From NCBI GenBank assembly GCA_033720735.1, contig JAWWBX010000070.1:1-17055 (forward strand): DNA of 17,055 nt. The letters run 5' to 3'. The notes below the pieces were generated by a model. That model saw only the letters and a program-made list of their open reading frames with translations. It was not told the DNA's origin and did no database searches. The DNA comes from B8-G4 sp033720735. GTDB taxonomy: Bacteria; Bacteroidota; Bacteroidia; Chitinophagales; Saprospiraceae. Every line of letters begins with the position of its first letter. Positions within the stretch are counted from its first letter, which is position 1. The position numbers and the translations under genes are program-made. This document shows positions 1 through 8,051 of the stretch, one piece after another.

Positions 1-1233
1 GCCGATAAACGAAGCGGTCGGTGCAACCCCGCTGGCACAGGCACTCAGACACCCGACCGTATTCATATAACTGTCGATCTGGTTGACGGATGAGGCCGAC
101 CAGGTATCGTAGTTGCCGAGAAATGGCGCCATGATGGTCTGGCTTCCGTTCGGATCGTGATCAGAACCAAAAACATGTCCAAATTCATGTGCCAGCAACG
201 AGCGCAGCAGATCCGGATTGGGCGACGCATCCATGGTCACTGAGTACTTGAACCCGGGGAAACAGACCGCTCCCAGCCAGGCAATACCAACGGTTGGTCC
301 GTCAAAATTGCGATCGGTCCAGAGGTTGGCGATATCGTGCTGGTTGGAAAAGCCATTGCCAGCCCAGTTGCTGAAACTTGAAAGCAGTGCGCTTGCATCT
401 GTCGAAGCAGTCCACGGATCGCATGTGTTGCACATCGAGATCCAGATCTCCATGACCACGAACACGTACTCGTCGTCGAACTCGTTGTCGTAATTGTTCT
501 GCACATTGTTGATCACCGCCATGTTGTGATTCTCGACGTCGGTCACACTTTCGTTGTACTTGTCAAACATCAGCCAATCGTCGGCAAATGCCACCTGAAC
601 GTCGAGACATGCCACCGATGAGCGCTCTTCCGGCAGTTCCGGCAACTCCGGGTCAAACATCCCCGGGACAGAGCGGATCTGACAGCCATGATCTGCATGA
701 TCTTCGATCATATCTGACTGCCAGAAAACCAGGATCGTATTTCTCGGTGCGCCTTTCGCCACAAAGCGCAGCGGCACGATCATCAGGCGGTCCTGCGGCT
801 GCTCGATGGTTCCCAGCATGAAGTCTTTGTCGATCGTCAGGCTGACGGCATACTTCCCGCCTGTCAAATTGCCGACGAAGGTCTTGATGATGCCGTCATC
901 GGCCTGGCGGATCACGCCGTTCTCGGTCTGGAGGCTCAAGACGTAATCTTCGGCCTTGAGGTCATTCGCAAAGAGCTCGAGGTGCAGCGGGTCGTAACCC
1001 GGCAGGTCGAGGGTCACCTGGTGACGCGCTGCCGGCTGATGGACGATGTCCACCAATCCTTCCAAATCCAGGGCAAATATGGAGTAGTCACTGAAGTGAT
1101 GGAAAAGTTCCTCATTCTGGATTTCCAGGATACGTGTGCCTTGAAACCGATGGGATTGAGCGAGAATCAGGAGGGGTTGCAACAGTATTATAAAGAGGGT
1201 AACCTTCCGAAGAAAGTGTAATCCTTTGAGCAT
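1..1233 (-). CDS. secreted reprolysin-like (M12B) zinc metalloprotease, C-terminus cut by window edge
   Basis: This is a leftward gene, open at the window edge, with 411 codons visible from an ATG at 1233. Residues 1-25 form a signal peptide: basic start, hydrophobic core, then an LILA|QS-type cleavage site. A propeptide-like region follows up to about residue 205. The catalytic domain spans roughly 207-390 and holds the extended metzincin zinc motif HEFGHVFGSDHD at 349-360 (ligands His349, His353, His359; catalytic Glu350), with a Met-turn IMAP at 367-370. The segment preceding it (GIAWLGAVC) fits the M12B/reprolysin-like family. Cys184, in an HGC context before the catalytic domain, could be a cysteine-switch residue; this is inference. 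The last visible residues (APTASFIG) resemble the start of a PKD domain, and a T9SS sorting domain may lie beyond the edge. It is most likely an exported protease. The family call is strong; substrate and full architecture are unknown. Confidence 0.88.
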   Translation of the reverse strand, partial: MLKGLHFLRKVTLFIILLQPLLILAQSHRFQGTRILEIQNEELFHHFSDYSIFALDLEGLVDIVHQPAARHQVTLDLPGYDPLHLELFANDLKAEDYVLSLQTENGVIRQADDGIIKTFVGNLTGGKYAVSLTIDKDFMLGTIEQPQDRLMIVPLRFVAKGAPRNTILVFWQSDMIEDHADHGCQIRSVPGMFDPELPELPEERSSVACLDVQVAFADDWLMFDKYNESVTDVENHNMAVINNVQNNYDNEFDDEYVFVVMEIWISMCNTCDPWTASTDASALLSSFSNWAGNGFSNQHDIANLWTDRNFDGPTVGIAWLGAVCFPGFKYSVTMDASPNPDLLRSLLAHEFGHVFGSDHDPNGSQTIMAPFLGNYDTWSASSVNQIDSYMNTVGCLSACASGVAPTASFIG

Positions 1234-1351
1234 AGAGCAACCATTAATTCAATTGTCGAGAATAACCGTGCGCAAGATATTGATTTTATCCCAACGACGA
1301 CAGGACTTGATGACAACCGTGCGACAGGTCACCCTTCTGAAAAAACGGAGG
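1234..1351. other. short intergenic spacer with a 9-bp direct repeat
   Basis: This 118-base spacer lies between the stop of the VCBS lipoprotein gene and the start of the protease gene, both read leftward. The 9-base word AACCGTGCG occurs at 1264-1272 and again at 1315-1323, 51 bases apart. Reading leftward, a six-T run follows the lipoprotein stop at about 1344-1339, but I see no convincing GC-rich stem before it. A TATCTTG sequence (reverse strand, about 1280-1274) weakly resembles the Bacteroidota -7 element of the protease promoter. None of these is a firm regulatory call. Confidence 0.3.
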
Positions 1352-4300
1352 TCACTGCTGCAGGATCAGTGACTCCAGGGGGCCATCGTTGCGTGCATAA
1401 ATGAGTCGCACGGCTTCCCCTTCGTCCCAGGCCGCAACCTGGCGGTAGTCTCCCCGCAAGCCCCTCAACGGTCGTACCACAAAGCCGCCCTGGCCGTCTC
1501 CCAGGCAGATCCCGTGCACGAGGGCGTCATAGCGTGCGGTCTCTACCTCGGTGGGATAGTGGTTGCCGGCATAGATCACGTCCTGATGGCCATCACCGTT
1601 GACATCATGAATGGCCATGGCTTTGACGGGACCGGTCTGAACCAATGGTGGCAGTTCAACCACCTTGAATGTGAGACCTCCCTCGTTGAAGAGCACCACA
1701 CTGCTGAACGTGACGATGCGGCCATGCATACCCCCTGCACGTCGCTCGGGCGGAATGATCTGATCGAGGTTGGCCTTGCCAAAAGCATCGTAGGTCGGAA
1801 ACGCTGAAGCCACAAACGGCATTTCCTCGGATGAACATTCGCGGCCGCGTACCGGCAGGATCTCCGGACCACTGCGCTTCGCCAGCACCACATCATGGTC
1901 TCCGTTGTTGTCAAAATCTCCGGCATAGACCTCCAGCTTCGGCTTGCTCCCGCCAAACTTGTTGTTCCACCCAAGGTTGCCCAGCGCATAATCGTCATCC
2001 CCATCAGCATCCAGATCCCCGGCTGCCACGGCCCACCAGAGCCCAGTACCAGGTTCTGCCAGAGGATGACAAGACAGGGTCGACCCGTCATTGATCAACA
2101 GGGTCGGAGACATCCATTCGCCGACGATAAGTAGATCTTCATCTCCGTCATTGTCGGCATCCGTCACCTCGGCGTCGGTCACCAGGCCCAGGTCAGCCAG
2201 GCATGGGCAACGTTGCGGATCGGCCGGCAAATAGCGCCCCTGATCGTTGATCAGCAACACGGAGGCAGGCGGCACCGGATAGCGTCCGGCAACCAGCCGG
2301 CCGCCGACAAACAGGTCCAGGTCGCCATCGCCTTCAAGATCAAATGCCGCAGCAGCCTGCCCATTGATCCGCAGTTGGGCGGGCAGTGCCTGGTAGTCCC
2401 GTACAAATCCACCCGCCCCGTCATTGCGGTACAACCGGTCCACGAGGCGCGCATCACCTTCCTGAAATTCATTGGAACCGCTCACTACCAGCAGGTCCTG
2501 ATCTCCATCCCCGTCGTAATCCAGGAACAAGGCACCGGCATCCTCAAATTGCCGGTTCTGCCGGATCGCCTCGCTGGTACCTTCAGCAAAGGTGCCGGTT
2601 GACGTCTGCCGCAGGATGGCGCCCGGTTGGCCGGCGGCGCCGCCAACGAACACGTCCGTCAACCCGTCGCCATTCACATCGGCGATGGCGAGTGCAGGGC
2701 CGTTCTGAGACAATTTGTAGGGCAGCAAGACCTGATCCTCGTAGTCGTCAAAGGGCACCTCGCGATGTACGAACGGCAATGCTGTCACCTCCTCCACGGC
2801 CAGTTCAGCAGGTAGAAACCGACGCTTGCCTGCAGAAGCATAGCTGATCGAGACACGTTGATTTGCCGGTAGCGCCGTCATGACGGTCTCTTCCCGGTCA
2901 TTCCAGATCACACGAAGTGAATCGACTACTTGTGCAGAGCCCAGGCCGAAGTGTAGCAACGGCTCGGAGGCCGAGAAATAGCCCCGCGAGGTCTGCATGG
3001 TACCGATCTGCCGTTGCCCGTTGGCGTACAGTATCACCGACAATCCCAGCCCCTGCCGGTTGCCCTGCGGTCCTGCCAGTGTCACCATCAGATAGTTGCC
3101 GCCAGCCGAAGTATTGCGGTAGATCCCGGCCGGTGCGTTCATATTGTTGACGACCAGATCGAGGCGGCCATCCGCGTCCAGATCGGCGTACGCCAGCCCG
3201 TGTGAGAAGCCCGAAAAGTCAAAGCCCGCGTCTTGCGAGATATCGTTGAAATGAAGCTGACCGGTATTGCGGTACAACTTGTTCGCAACAGGCACGGAAG
3301 GAAGTACCCCAAGCACTTCCCTGAAGTTGGCAGGATTGACCTGCCCCTGGTACTTGCGGGTGACGTAGTCCGTGAAATCATTGTTCTTCATATCCCGCAT
3401 GATCCCGTTGGTGACGGCCAGGTCCTGGTAGCCGTCGGAGTCCAGATCCACCAGCAACGGGGTCCAGCTCCAGTCGGTCTGCGCAACCCCGGCCATATGG
3501 GCAATCTCGCTGAACATGGCGTTGCCCTTGTTCAGTTGCAGGGTGTTGACCGCATACTGATAGTGCTGCCCTTCACGCACCAGCGACCAGAAGCGCTCGG
3601 GATTCATCGATTCCATGTTGGTCTTGGCGCGGTAGTGATCGGCAAAGGCCATGTCGAGGATCACGCAGTCCGCAAACCCATCATTATTGATGTCGCCGAC
3701 ATCCGTACCCATTGAGTAGAAAGAGGTATGATCAACCCGCTGGGCGAGTTCATCGCGTAACACACCCTGCCGGTTCATGAACAAGTGGTCGGCGTGATGG
3801 TAATCATTGGCGATGTACAGATCGGTCCACCCGTCGAGATCAAAATCGGCCAGCGAGACACTCAGACCATAGCGCGCATTCGGCGAAAAATGCGCACCCG
3901 TCACGTCGCGGTAGCGCTGACCTTCCAGGACAAACAACCGGTCGGTCGCCGGGTAGGCCTGGACCTCTGCCGGTGGATTGACGTACTGTGCAAACTGGTC
4001 GATGGGCTGATTGACGAGATACAGATCCAGGTCGCCATCATGGTCCAGATCAAAAAATGACGCCTGTGTGGAAAAGCCGGGATCATCGATCCCATAGGCG
4101 GCTGCCTGGTTGGCAAAACGTCCGTCACCAAGATTGATCCAGAGCACATTTCGGTTGAGGTCTACCCTGGTGGAAGCAGAACTTTTGCAGACATAGATAT
4201 CGAGCAGGCCGTCTGCGTTGACGTCGGCCATGGTGACCCCTGTAGACCAGCGCTGATCCGTGATCCCGGCAGTCTCGCTGATGTCTTCAAAGGTGAAATT

Positions 4301-4615
4301 GCCCTTGTTCAGGTAGAGGCGGTCCGCGACCTGATTGCCGGCAAAATAAAGGTCGGCCAGTCCGTCGTTATTCACATCTCCGGCTGCGACCCCGGCTCCG
4401 CTGTACAGGAAATTCCAGATAAAAATGTTGAGGCGGCCGGTGTCCACCAACGCATTGTTGAAGTCCACACCGGTGTCCTCTGGTGCCAGCCTGGACAGCC
4501 GAATGCTTGCGTCGTTGCTGTCAACGGGTTGATCGACCGAGTCCGGCTGATCCTGGCACGACGGCCACAGCAGGAGCCAACCGAAAGCACAGAGTATGAC
4601 CGCCATGCGTTTCAT
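1352..4615 (-). CDS. large FG-GAP/VCBS-repeat lipoprotein with central ASPIC/UnbV domain
   Basis: The product has 1087 residues from the ATG at 4615. I chose this start over an in-frame one 28 codons upstream because it begins directly with a lipoprotein signal: MKRMAVILC, a hydrophobic stretch, then lipobox LWPSC with Cys20 as lipidation site. Seven FG-GAP/VCBS blades with DxDxDG-like calcium-loop motifs start near residues 81, 131, 189, 258, 309, 390 and 479. An ASPIC/UnbV domain spans about 507-592. Seven more blades start near 646, 700, 760, 821, 868, 900 and 1004. Such repeats fold into beta-propellers, often integrin-like and calcium-binding, so two propellers joined by the ASPIC domain is the likely shape (inference). 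These proteins are common in Bacteroidota, often near SusC/SusD pairs, with no settled function. No T9SS sorting domain is visible at the C-terminus, so lipid anchoring is the likely surface attachment. Confidence 0.9.
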   Translation of the reverse strand: MKRMAVILCAFGWLLLWPSCQDQPDSVDQPVDSNDASIRLSRLAPEDTGVDFNNALVDTGRLNIFIWNFLYSGAGVAAGDVNNDGLADLYFAGNQVADRLYLNKGNFTFEDISETAGITDQRWSTGVTMADVNADGLLDIYVCKSSASTRVDLNRNVLWINLGDGRFANQAAAYGIDDPGFSTQASFFDLDHDGDLDLYLVNQPIDQFAQYVNPPAEVQAYPATDRLFVLEGQRYRDVTGAHFSPNARYGLSVSLADFDLDGWTDLYIANDYHHADHLFMNRQGVLRDELAQRVDHTSFYSMGTDVGDINNDGFADCVILDMAFADHYRAKTNMESMNPERFWSLVREGQHYQYAVNTLQLNKGNAMFSEIAHMAGVAQTDWSWTPLLVDLDSDGYQDLAVTNGIMRDMKNNDFTDYVTRKYQGQVNPANFREVLGVLPSVPVANKLYRNTGQLHFNDISQDAGFDFSGFSHGLAYADLDADGRLDLVVNNMNAPAGIYRNTSAGGNYLMVTLAGPQGNRQGLGLSVILYANGQRQIGTMQTSRGYFSASEPLLHFGLGSAQVVDSLRVIWNDREETVMTALPANQRVSISYASAGKRRFLPAELAVEEVTALPFVHREVPFDDYEDQVLLPYKLSQNGPALAIADVNGDGLTDVFVGGAAGQPGAILRQTSTGTFAEGTSEAIRQNRQFEDAGALFLDYDGDGDQDLLVVSGSNEFQEGDARLVDRLYRNDGAGGFVRDYQALPAQLRINGQAAAAFDLEGDGDLDLFVGGRLVAGRYPVPPASVLLINDQGRYLPADPQRCPCLADLGLVTDAEVTDADNDGDEDLLIVGEWMSPTLLINDGSTLSCHPLAEPGTGLWWAVAAGDLDADGDDDYALGNLGWNNKFGGSKPKLEVYAGDFDNNGDHDVVLAKRSGPEILPVRGRECSSEEMPFVASAFPTYDAFGKANLDQIIPPERRAGGMHGRIVTFSSVVLFNEGGLTFKVVELPPLVQTGPVKAMAIHDVNGDGHQDVIYAGNHYPTEVETARYDALVHGICLGDGQGGFVVRPLRGLRGDYRQVAAWDEGEAVRLIYARNDGPLESLILQQ

Positions 4616-4708
4616 CTGCAACAAACTTACGAAGAGATGCACTCCAAAGGGTTGATCACGATCATCGCACGCAGGGGTAATCCGTATTTTAGCCGGCAAA
4701 TCTCATCG
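4616..4708. promoter_or_regulatory. divergent promoter region between lipoprotein and beta-barrel genes
   Basis: These 93 bases separate two divergent starts. For the leftward lipoprotein gene, an exact TAnnTTTG match (TAAGTTTG) lies on the minus strand at 4629-4622, with a TTG 15 bases further upstream. It sits only 6 bases before the chosen ATG, so a transcript from it would be essentially leaderless or start at the next in-frame ATG (4606). For the rightward gene, TATTTTAG at 4685-4692 matches the same -7 consensus at 7 of 8 positions, but no TTG is found at the usual 17-23-base spacing. The region must carry both promoters; the exact elements are tentative. Confidence 0.35.
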
Positions 4709-5299
4709 ATGAAGCGAATCACTGTACTGTTGGCCATGGTTGCGCTGCTCAGCACGCTTGCCGAGGGCCAATCGCGCCGGAGCGATCGAGACCAACCGAC
4801 ATTCGGCGAGCGCGTCTGGTTTGGTGTGGATGTCAACGATCTGCGGTTTGGTGGTGGCACGTTCACGTTCGGGCTGACCCCGATGGCAGCGGTGGAGGTG
4901 GCCAACAACGTGTCGCTCGGGTTGATGCTCAAGGCCGATTACTATTACGAGAAGTACCGCTTCACCTTTCCGCGCATCAAATTCGAGTCGATCGATTTTG
5001 GACCCGGTGTTTTCGCCCGCTTCGATATCCTGGATCAGTTCTTTGCCCAGATCGAGTACGAGTACGCCTTCCTGGAACGCGCACAAACCGACAACGCCGG
5101 TTTGCCTATCATCGATCAGACGCGCAACGTGGTCCTCACCGAACGGATTGAACAAAGCTATGTGTATGTGGGCGCCGGCTACTCTTCCGGGTCGAATGTG
5201 AAGTATACGATCTCGATCCATTACAACATCCTCGACGACTTCGACAGTGTCAAGTTCCCGTGGGACTACCGGTTTGGGATCCGGTGGTATTTGAAGTAG
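4709..5299 (+). CDS. small outer-membrane beta-barrel protein, function unknown
   Basis: The product has 196 residues from ATG 4709. This start is preferred over an in-frame ATG 60 codons upstream because it opens a clear signal peptide (MKRITVLLAMVALLSTLAEG, cleavage probably just before QSRR), and because the longer version would run into the opposing lipoprotein gene. The mature part alternates hydrophobic and polar residues with many aromatics, as in beta-strands (for example LMLKADYYYEKYRF and QSYVYVGAGYSS), and ends with an aromatic-rich strand, FGIRWYLK, typical of outer-membrane barrels. Its size suits an 8-stranded barrel of the porin/OmpW/outer-membrane-assembly type. I do not recognise a specific family. 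The gene is divergent from the VCBS lipoprotein gene and convergent with the TonB receptor gene. Confidence 0.75.
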   Translation: MKRITVLLAMVALLSTLAEGQSRRSDRDQPTFGERVWFGVDVNDLRFGGGTFTFGLTPMAAVEVANNVSLGLMLKADYYYEKYRFTFPRIKFESIDFGPGVFARFDILDQFFAQIEYEYAFLERAQTDNAGLPIIDQTRNVVLTERIEQSYVYVGAGYSSGSNVKYTISIHYNILDDFDSVKFPWDYRFGIRWYLK

Positions 5300-5311
5300 C
5301 GGTAAGCCCTG

Positions 5312-7801
5312 TCAGATCGAAATCGTCAATCCCACCAGCACATTGCGGCCGGCTTGTGGGAACAGGCCTTTCAGGTGGTAGAGATCGCCACCTTCCAACA
5401 CGGCGTAGGGGTCATCAGGCCGCGGATCGTAGTCACGGGACCTGAAGCGGTAGATCCAGCCGTTCGACTCGAACGCCGCATCGAACAGGTTGCGCACAAG
5501 CGCATGCACCTCAACCGTCCGCTGCCCGGACCACTGAAATTGATAGTTCAATCCGAGGTCGGTAAACGTGTACCCTTCCAACAATGAGGCGGCCCGGCTG
5601 GTGTTGTCGAGATACTGGTCGCCCACATACTTGGTCATCCACGTCAGGTGCAACTGATGTTTGGCCTTGTCCAGAAGTTGCACGCGCAGTGCCGCATGCC
5701 CGGTCACTTCCGGCGAAAACGCCAGGTCGGTGGCCGCATCATATTCTGCGACAAACTGTTGGGGCTCCAATTCTTCGGGCGGTGTGTTCTCGAAGTCCTG
5801 ATTCCAGTAGTCCCAGTTGTCGATATACTCGGCAAAGTCCTCCACCTGGTTGCGGCTCAGTGTTACGGCAGCGGTGAATTCAAGGCGGTCAACAGGACGG
5901 ATCACTGTCTCCAGTTCGAGTCCGAGGCGCCGGCTGCGATCCACGTTGACGCGCGTATACTCTCCCACGTCATTGATGCGACCCGTCAGGATCAGGTGGT
6001 CTTTGTACAGCATTGCGAACGCGTTCAGGTTCAGTTGCCATTTGCTCCGTTGCAGGCGCAGACCAAGTTCATGATCAAAGAGCCGTTCGGGTGATGGGCG
6101 CGAGGAGGGTGTACTCTCAACATAGTCGTCGCGATTTGGCTCGCGATTGGCGATACCGGTGAAATAGTGCAGCGAAGCGCTCTCGCCGAGGGTATAGCTG
6201 AGACCGGCCTTCGGGTTAAAGAAGCGGTGATTGGCTGTTTGGGTGAGCGGGCTGCCATCATTGTCAAGTCCTTCAAACTCGTACTTGACCGATCTTGTCT
6301 GGAGGTCCAGGTTGAGTGCCCAGCGCTCGCCCAACAGATAGTTGAGCTTGGCAAAGAGGGTGCGGTCGCGTTTGACCGCGTCATTTTCATAATAACGCGG
6401 GAGGGCATCGACCGGGGTCCCGGTGGCTGACCAGATGACCTCCCCAAAATGATCGCCCAGGTAGCGGTGCAGGCCTCCCCCCAGGCGGAATTCATAGCGA
6501 CCGGTCGGGTCCTGATAGTGGATGCCGCCGATCGCTCCGTAAAAATCGTTGTCGAGCCAGCGGCGCCGCACGGCATCTGCACCACCGATGCCGTTGCGCT
6601 CCAGGAAGTCGGTAAAAAAGCCGTCGGATCCCGCCACGCTCTTGTACTGCTCGAAATACCCTTTTCCCCGGGTATAATTGAGTGAGACGAAGGTCTGGAT
6701 CTGCGTGAAGACTGAAGCATTCCAGTGAAGTTGGTAGTGGGTTTGCGTATAGTCGTCCACTTCGTTGTCGTAGGGCGCACCTGGACGCTCCGTGCCAGCT
6801 GTATTGAACGTGCGCAGTACGGGGTCGTTGATGTATTGGGCCGGCACTCCATTCCATGCCTGATAAGTGACTTCGTTCCCGCCAAAAGCGATGAACCGCA
6901 GTGAATTCTTGGCCCCCAGATATGCGGCGCTCACGTAGAAGGATCGCAGATCGGCTGTGCCGCGATCGATATACCCATCTGACTGGATGGTGCTCACCCT
7001 GCTGTCGATGGTCCAGTGGTTGTTCAACAGACCGCTCCCCACTTGAAGATTGGCTTTGCGTGTGCCAAAGGAGCCGATGGTGCCTGTCACCCGGGCATAG
7101 GGATCAATATGGGTTTCAATCGTGTTAAGGTTGACGGAGGCTCCGAAGGCTCCGGTTCCGAATGTCGAAGCACCAACGCCCCGCTGGATCTGAATACTTT
7201 GCGTGGAGCTGAGCAGATCGGGCAGATCAACCCAGAACACCGCCTGAGACTCAGCGTCATTGAGCGGGATCCCGTTGATGGTGACGTTGACCCGGGTCGG
7301 GTCGGTGCCGCGGATGCGCATCCCCGTATAGCCGATGCCCGTACCGGCATCGGATGTGGTCACCACCGAAGGCGACCATTTGAGCAGGTACGGTACATCC
7401 TGTCCCAGGTTGCGCCGGCGGATCTCCTCCTTGTCGATATTGTCTTGTGGGATCGGCGCACGGCCCTGGGCGCGGACCGCATGCACGACGACCTCGTCGG
7501 TCTTGATATTCCGCGCTCTTTGCAGATGCATTTCGAGGCTGGTGCGCACCGAGATGTCTCGCTCAATCAGACCGTAGCCGGTAATCACCAGCACCGTGTA
7601 ATCGCCACGGCGTACATCATGAAATTCGAAGCGACCTTCCGGGTCGGTATAGGTGGTGGCACGTACGCTGTCGCCCTTCAGCTGCACTTCAACTCCGGCG
7701 TAGGGCTCTTCTGCGGCATCATACACGAAACCGAGGATCCGGTACTGGCCAGACATCATACATGTCACACAAAGGCATGCAGCAATACACAACAATCTCA
7801 T
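5312..7801 (-). CDS. TonB-dependent outer-membrane receptor, probable thiamine (or precursor) importer
   Basis: The product has 829 residues from ATG 7801. Residues 1-19 form a signal peptide. A carboxypeptidase-like regulatory domain covers about 20-95, with the typical TDPEGRFEF motif. A TonB-box-like stretch, DEVVVHAVRAQG, lies at 102-113. The plug domain spans about 115-230 (MRIRGTDPTRVNVTINGIPL and GTGAFGASVNLNT motifs), and the 22-stranded barrel fills the rest. Such receptors import scarce nutrients across the outer membrane using TonB-ExbBD energy. By sequence alone this looks like an iron-complex/FecA-type receptor. However, its leader carries a TPP riboswitch, and TPP-controlled TonB receptors in Bacteroidota have been assigned to thiamine uptake, so I infer thiamine or a precursor as substrate. 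It appears monocistronic: the gene beyond its stop is convergent, 12 bases away. No inner-membrane transporter such as PnuT and no thi gene is in the window. Confidence 0.92.
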   Translation of the reverse strand: MRLLCIAACLCVTCMMSGQYRILGFVYDAAEEPYAGVEVQLKGDSVRATTYTDPEGRFEFHDVRRGDYTVLVITGYGLIERDISVRTSLEMHLQRARNIKTDEVVVHAVRAQGRAPIPQDNIDKEEIRRRNLGQDVPYLLKWSPSVVTTSDAGTGIGYTGMRIRGTDPTRVNVTINGIPLNDAESQAVFWVDLPDLLSSTQSIQIQRGVGASTFGTGAFGASVNLNTIETHIDPYARVTGTIGSFGTRKANLQVGSGLLNNHWTIDSRVSTIQSDGYIDRGTADLRSFYVSAAYLGAKNSLRFIAFGGNEVTYQAWNGVPAQYINDPVLRTFNTAGTERPGAPYDNEVDDYTQTHYQLHWNASVFTQIQTFVSLNYTRGKGYFEQYKSVAGSDGFFTDFLERNGIGGADAVRRRWLDNDFYGAIGGIHYQDPTGRYEFRLGGGLHRYLGDHFGEVIWSATGTPVDALPRYYENDAVKRDRTLFAKLNYLLGERWALNLDLQTRSVKYEFEGLDNDGSPLTQTANHRFFNPKAGLSYTLGESASLHYFTGIANREPNRDDYVESTPSSRPSPERLFDHELGLRLQRSKWQLNLNAFAMLYKDHLILTGRINDVGEYTRVNVDRSRRLGLELETVIRPVDRLEFTAAVTLSRNQVEDFAEYIDNWDYWNQDFENTPPEELEPQQFVAEYDAATDLAFSPEVTGHAALRVQLLDKAKHQLHLTWMTKYVGDQYLDNTSRAASLLEGYTFTDLGLNYQFQWSGQRTVEVHALVRNLFDAAFESNGWIYRFRSRDYDPRPDDPYAVLEGGDLYHLKGLFPQAGRNVLVGLTISI

Positions 7802-7819
7802 AACTCTTCTTGTCGTTTT

Positions 7820-7936
7820 TCCAATCCCTTCCTGGCATTACCCAGGCAGGTTCCCGTTCGCGAAAGCCAAATCCGCTTTCATGAGAACGCGGGTATGATC
7901 TCAGCCCGTGTGTTGAGGCACCCCGCAATGACCGGA
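7820..7936 (-). promoter_or_regulatory. TPP (thiamine pyrophosphate) riboswitch, THI element
   Basis: Read leftward, the leader of the TonB receptor gene holds the conserved TPP-aptamer blocks in order: GGGGTGCC (7924-7917), GGCTGAGA (7906-7899), ATACCC (7896-7891), GAACCTG (7853-7847), TAATGCCAGG (7840-7831) and GGGA (7828-7825). Helices can be paired by eye: CCTGG with CCAGG around GTAATG (7846-7831), and a variable stem with CGTTC/GAACG (7889-7885 with 7859-7855) capped by AAAGC/GCTTT (7879-7875 with 7867-7863). UCCGGU (7936-7931) can pair with AUUGGA (7825-7820) as an imperfect closing stem, leaving extra unpaired bases. TPP binding normally represses expression. There is no terminator hairpin plus U-run between the aptamer and the ATG only 18 bases downstream, so control is probably by blocking translation initiation (inference). 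Confidence 0.95.
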
Positions 7937-7944
7937 CAAAGATA
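7937..7944 (-). promoter_or_regulatory. -7 promoter element for the riboswitch/TonB receptor transcript
   Basis: TATCTTTG on the minus strand is an exact match to the Bacteroidota sigma-A -7 consensus TAnnTTTG. It directly adjoins the riboswitch on its upstream side, so the transcript would start within the first bases of the closing stem, as expected for a riboswitch leader. No TTG is found at the usual -33 spacing (the bases there are not a match), so the upstream half is weak. Confidence 0.6.
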
Positions 7945-8051
7945 CCCTTTTTATGATCGAACGCTGGAGGGGCAGGTGTGTTGACGCATCCGGGACAAAT
8001 TCATGGCTGGTTGTACGCGGCGCGATAAGAAAAATACGTTAAAAATCAAGA

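Noticed and set aside
1352..4615. Repeated DNA words in the lipoprotein gene as a tandem repeat or CRISPR-like array
   Set aside because: They encode the degenerate DxDxDG loops of VCBS blades, with irregular spacing and divergent bases, so they are explained by protein repeats.
4616..4699. 28-residue N-terminal extension of the VCBS lipoprotein
   Set aside because: The lipoprotein signal peptide starts at the ATG at 4615; an extension would make it internal.
4529..4708. N-terminal extension of the small barrel protein by 60 residues
   Set aside because: It would overlap the opposing lipoprotein gene start and hide the clear signal peptide inside the protein.
7016..7984. Open frame of 322 codons on the plus strand opposite the TonB receptor and its riboswitch
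   Set aside because: It overlaps the receptor plug domain and the riboswitch on the opposite strand, has no domain, and is best explained as a coding shadow.
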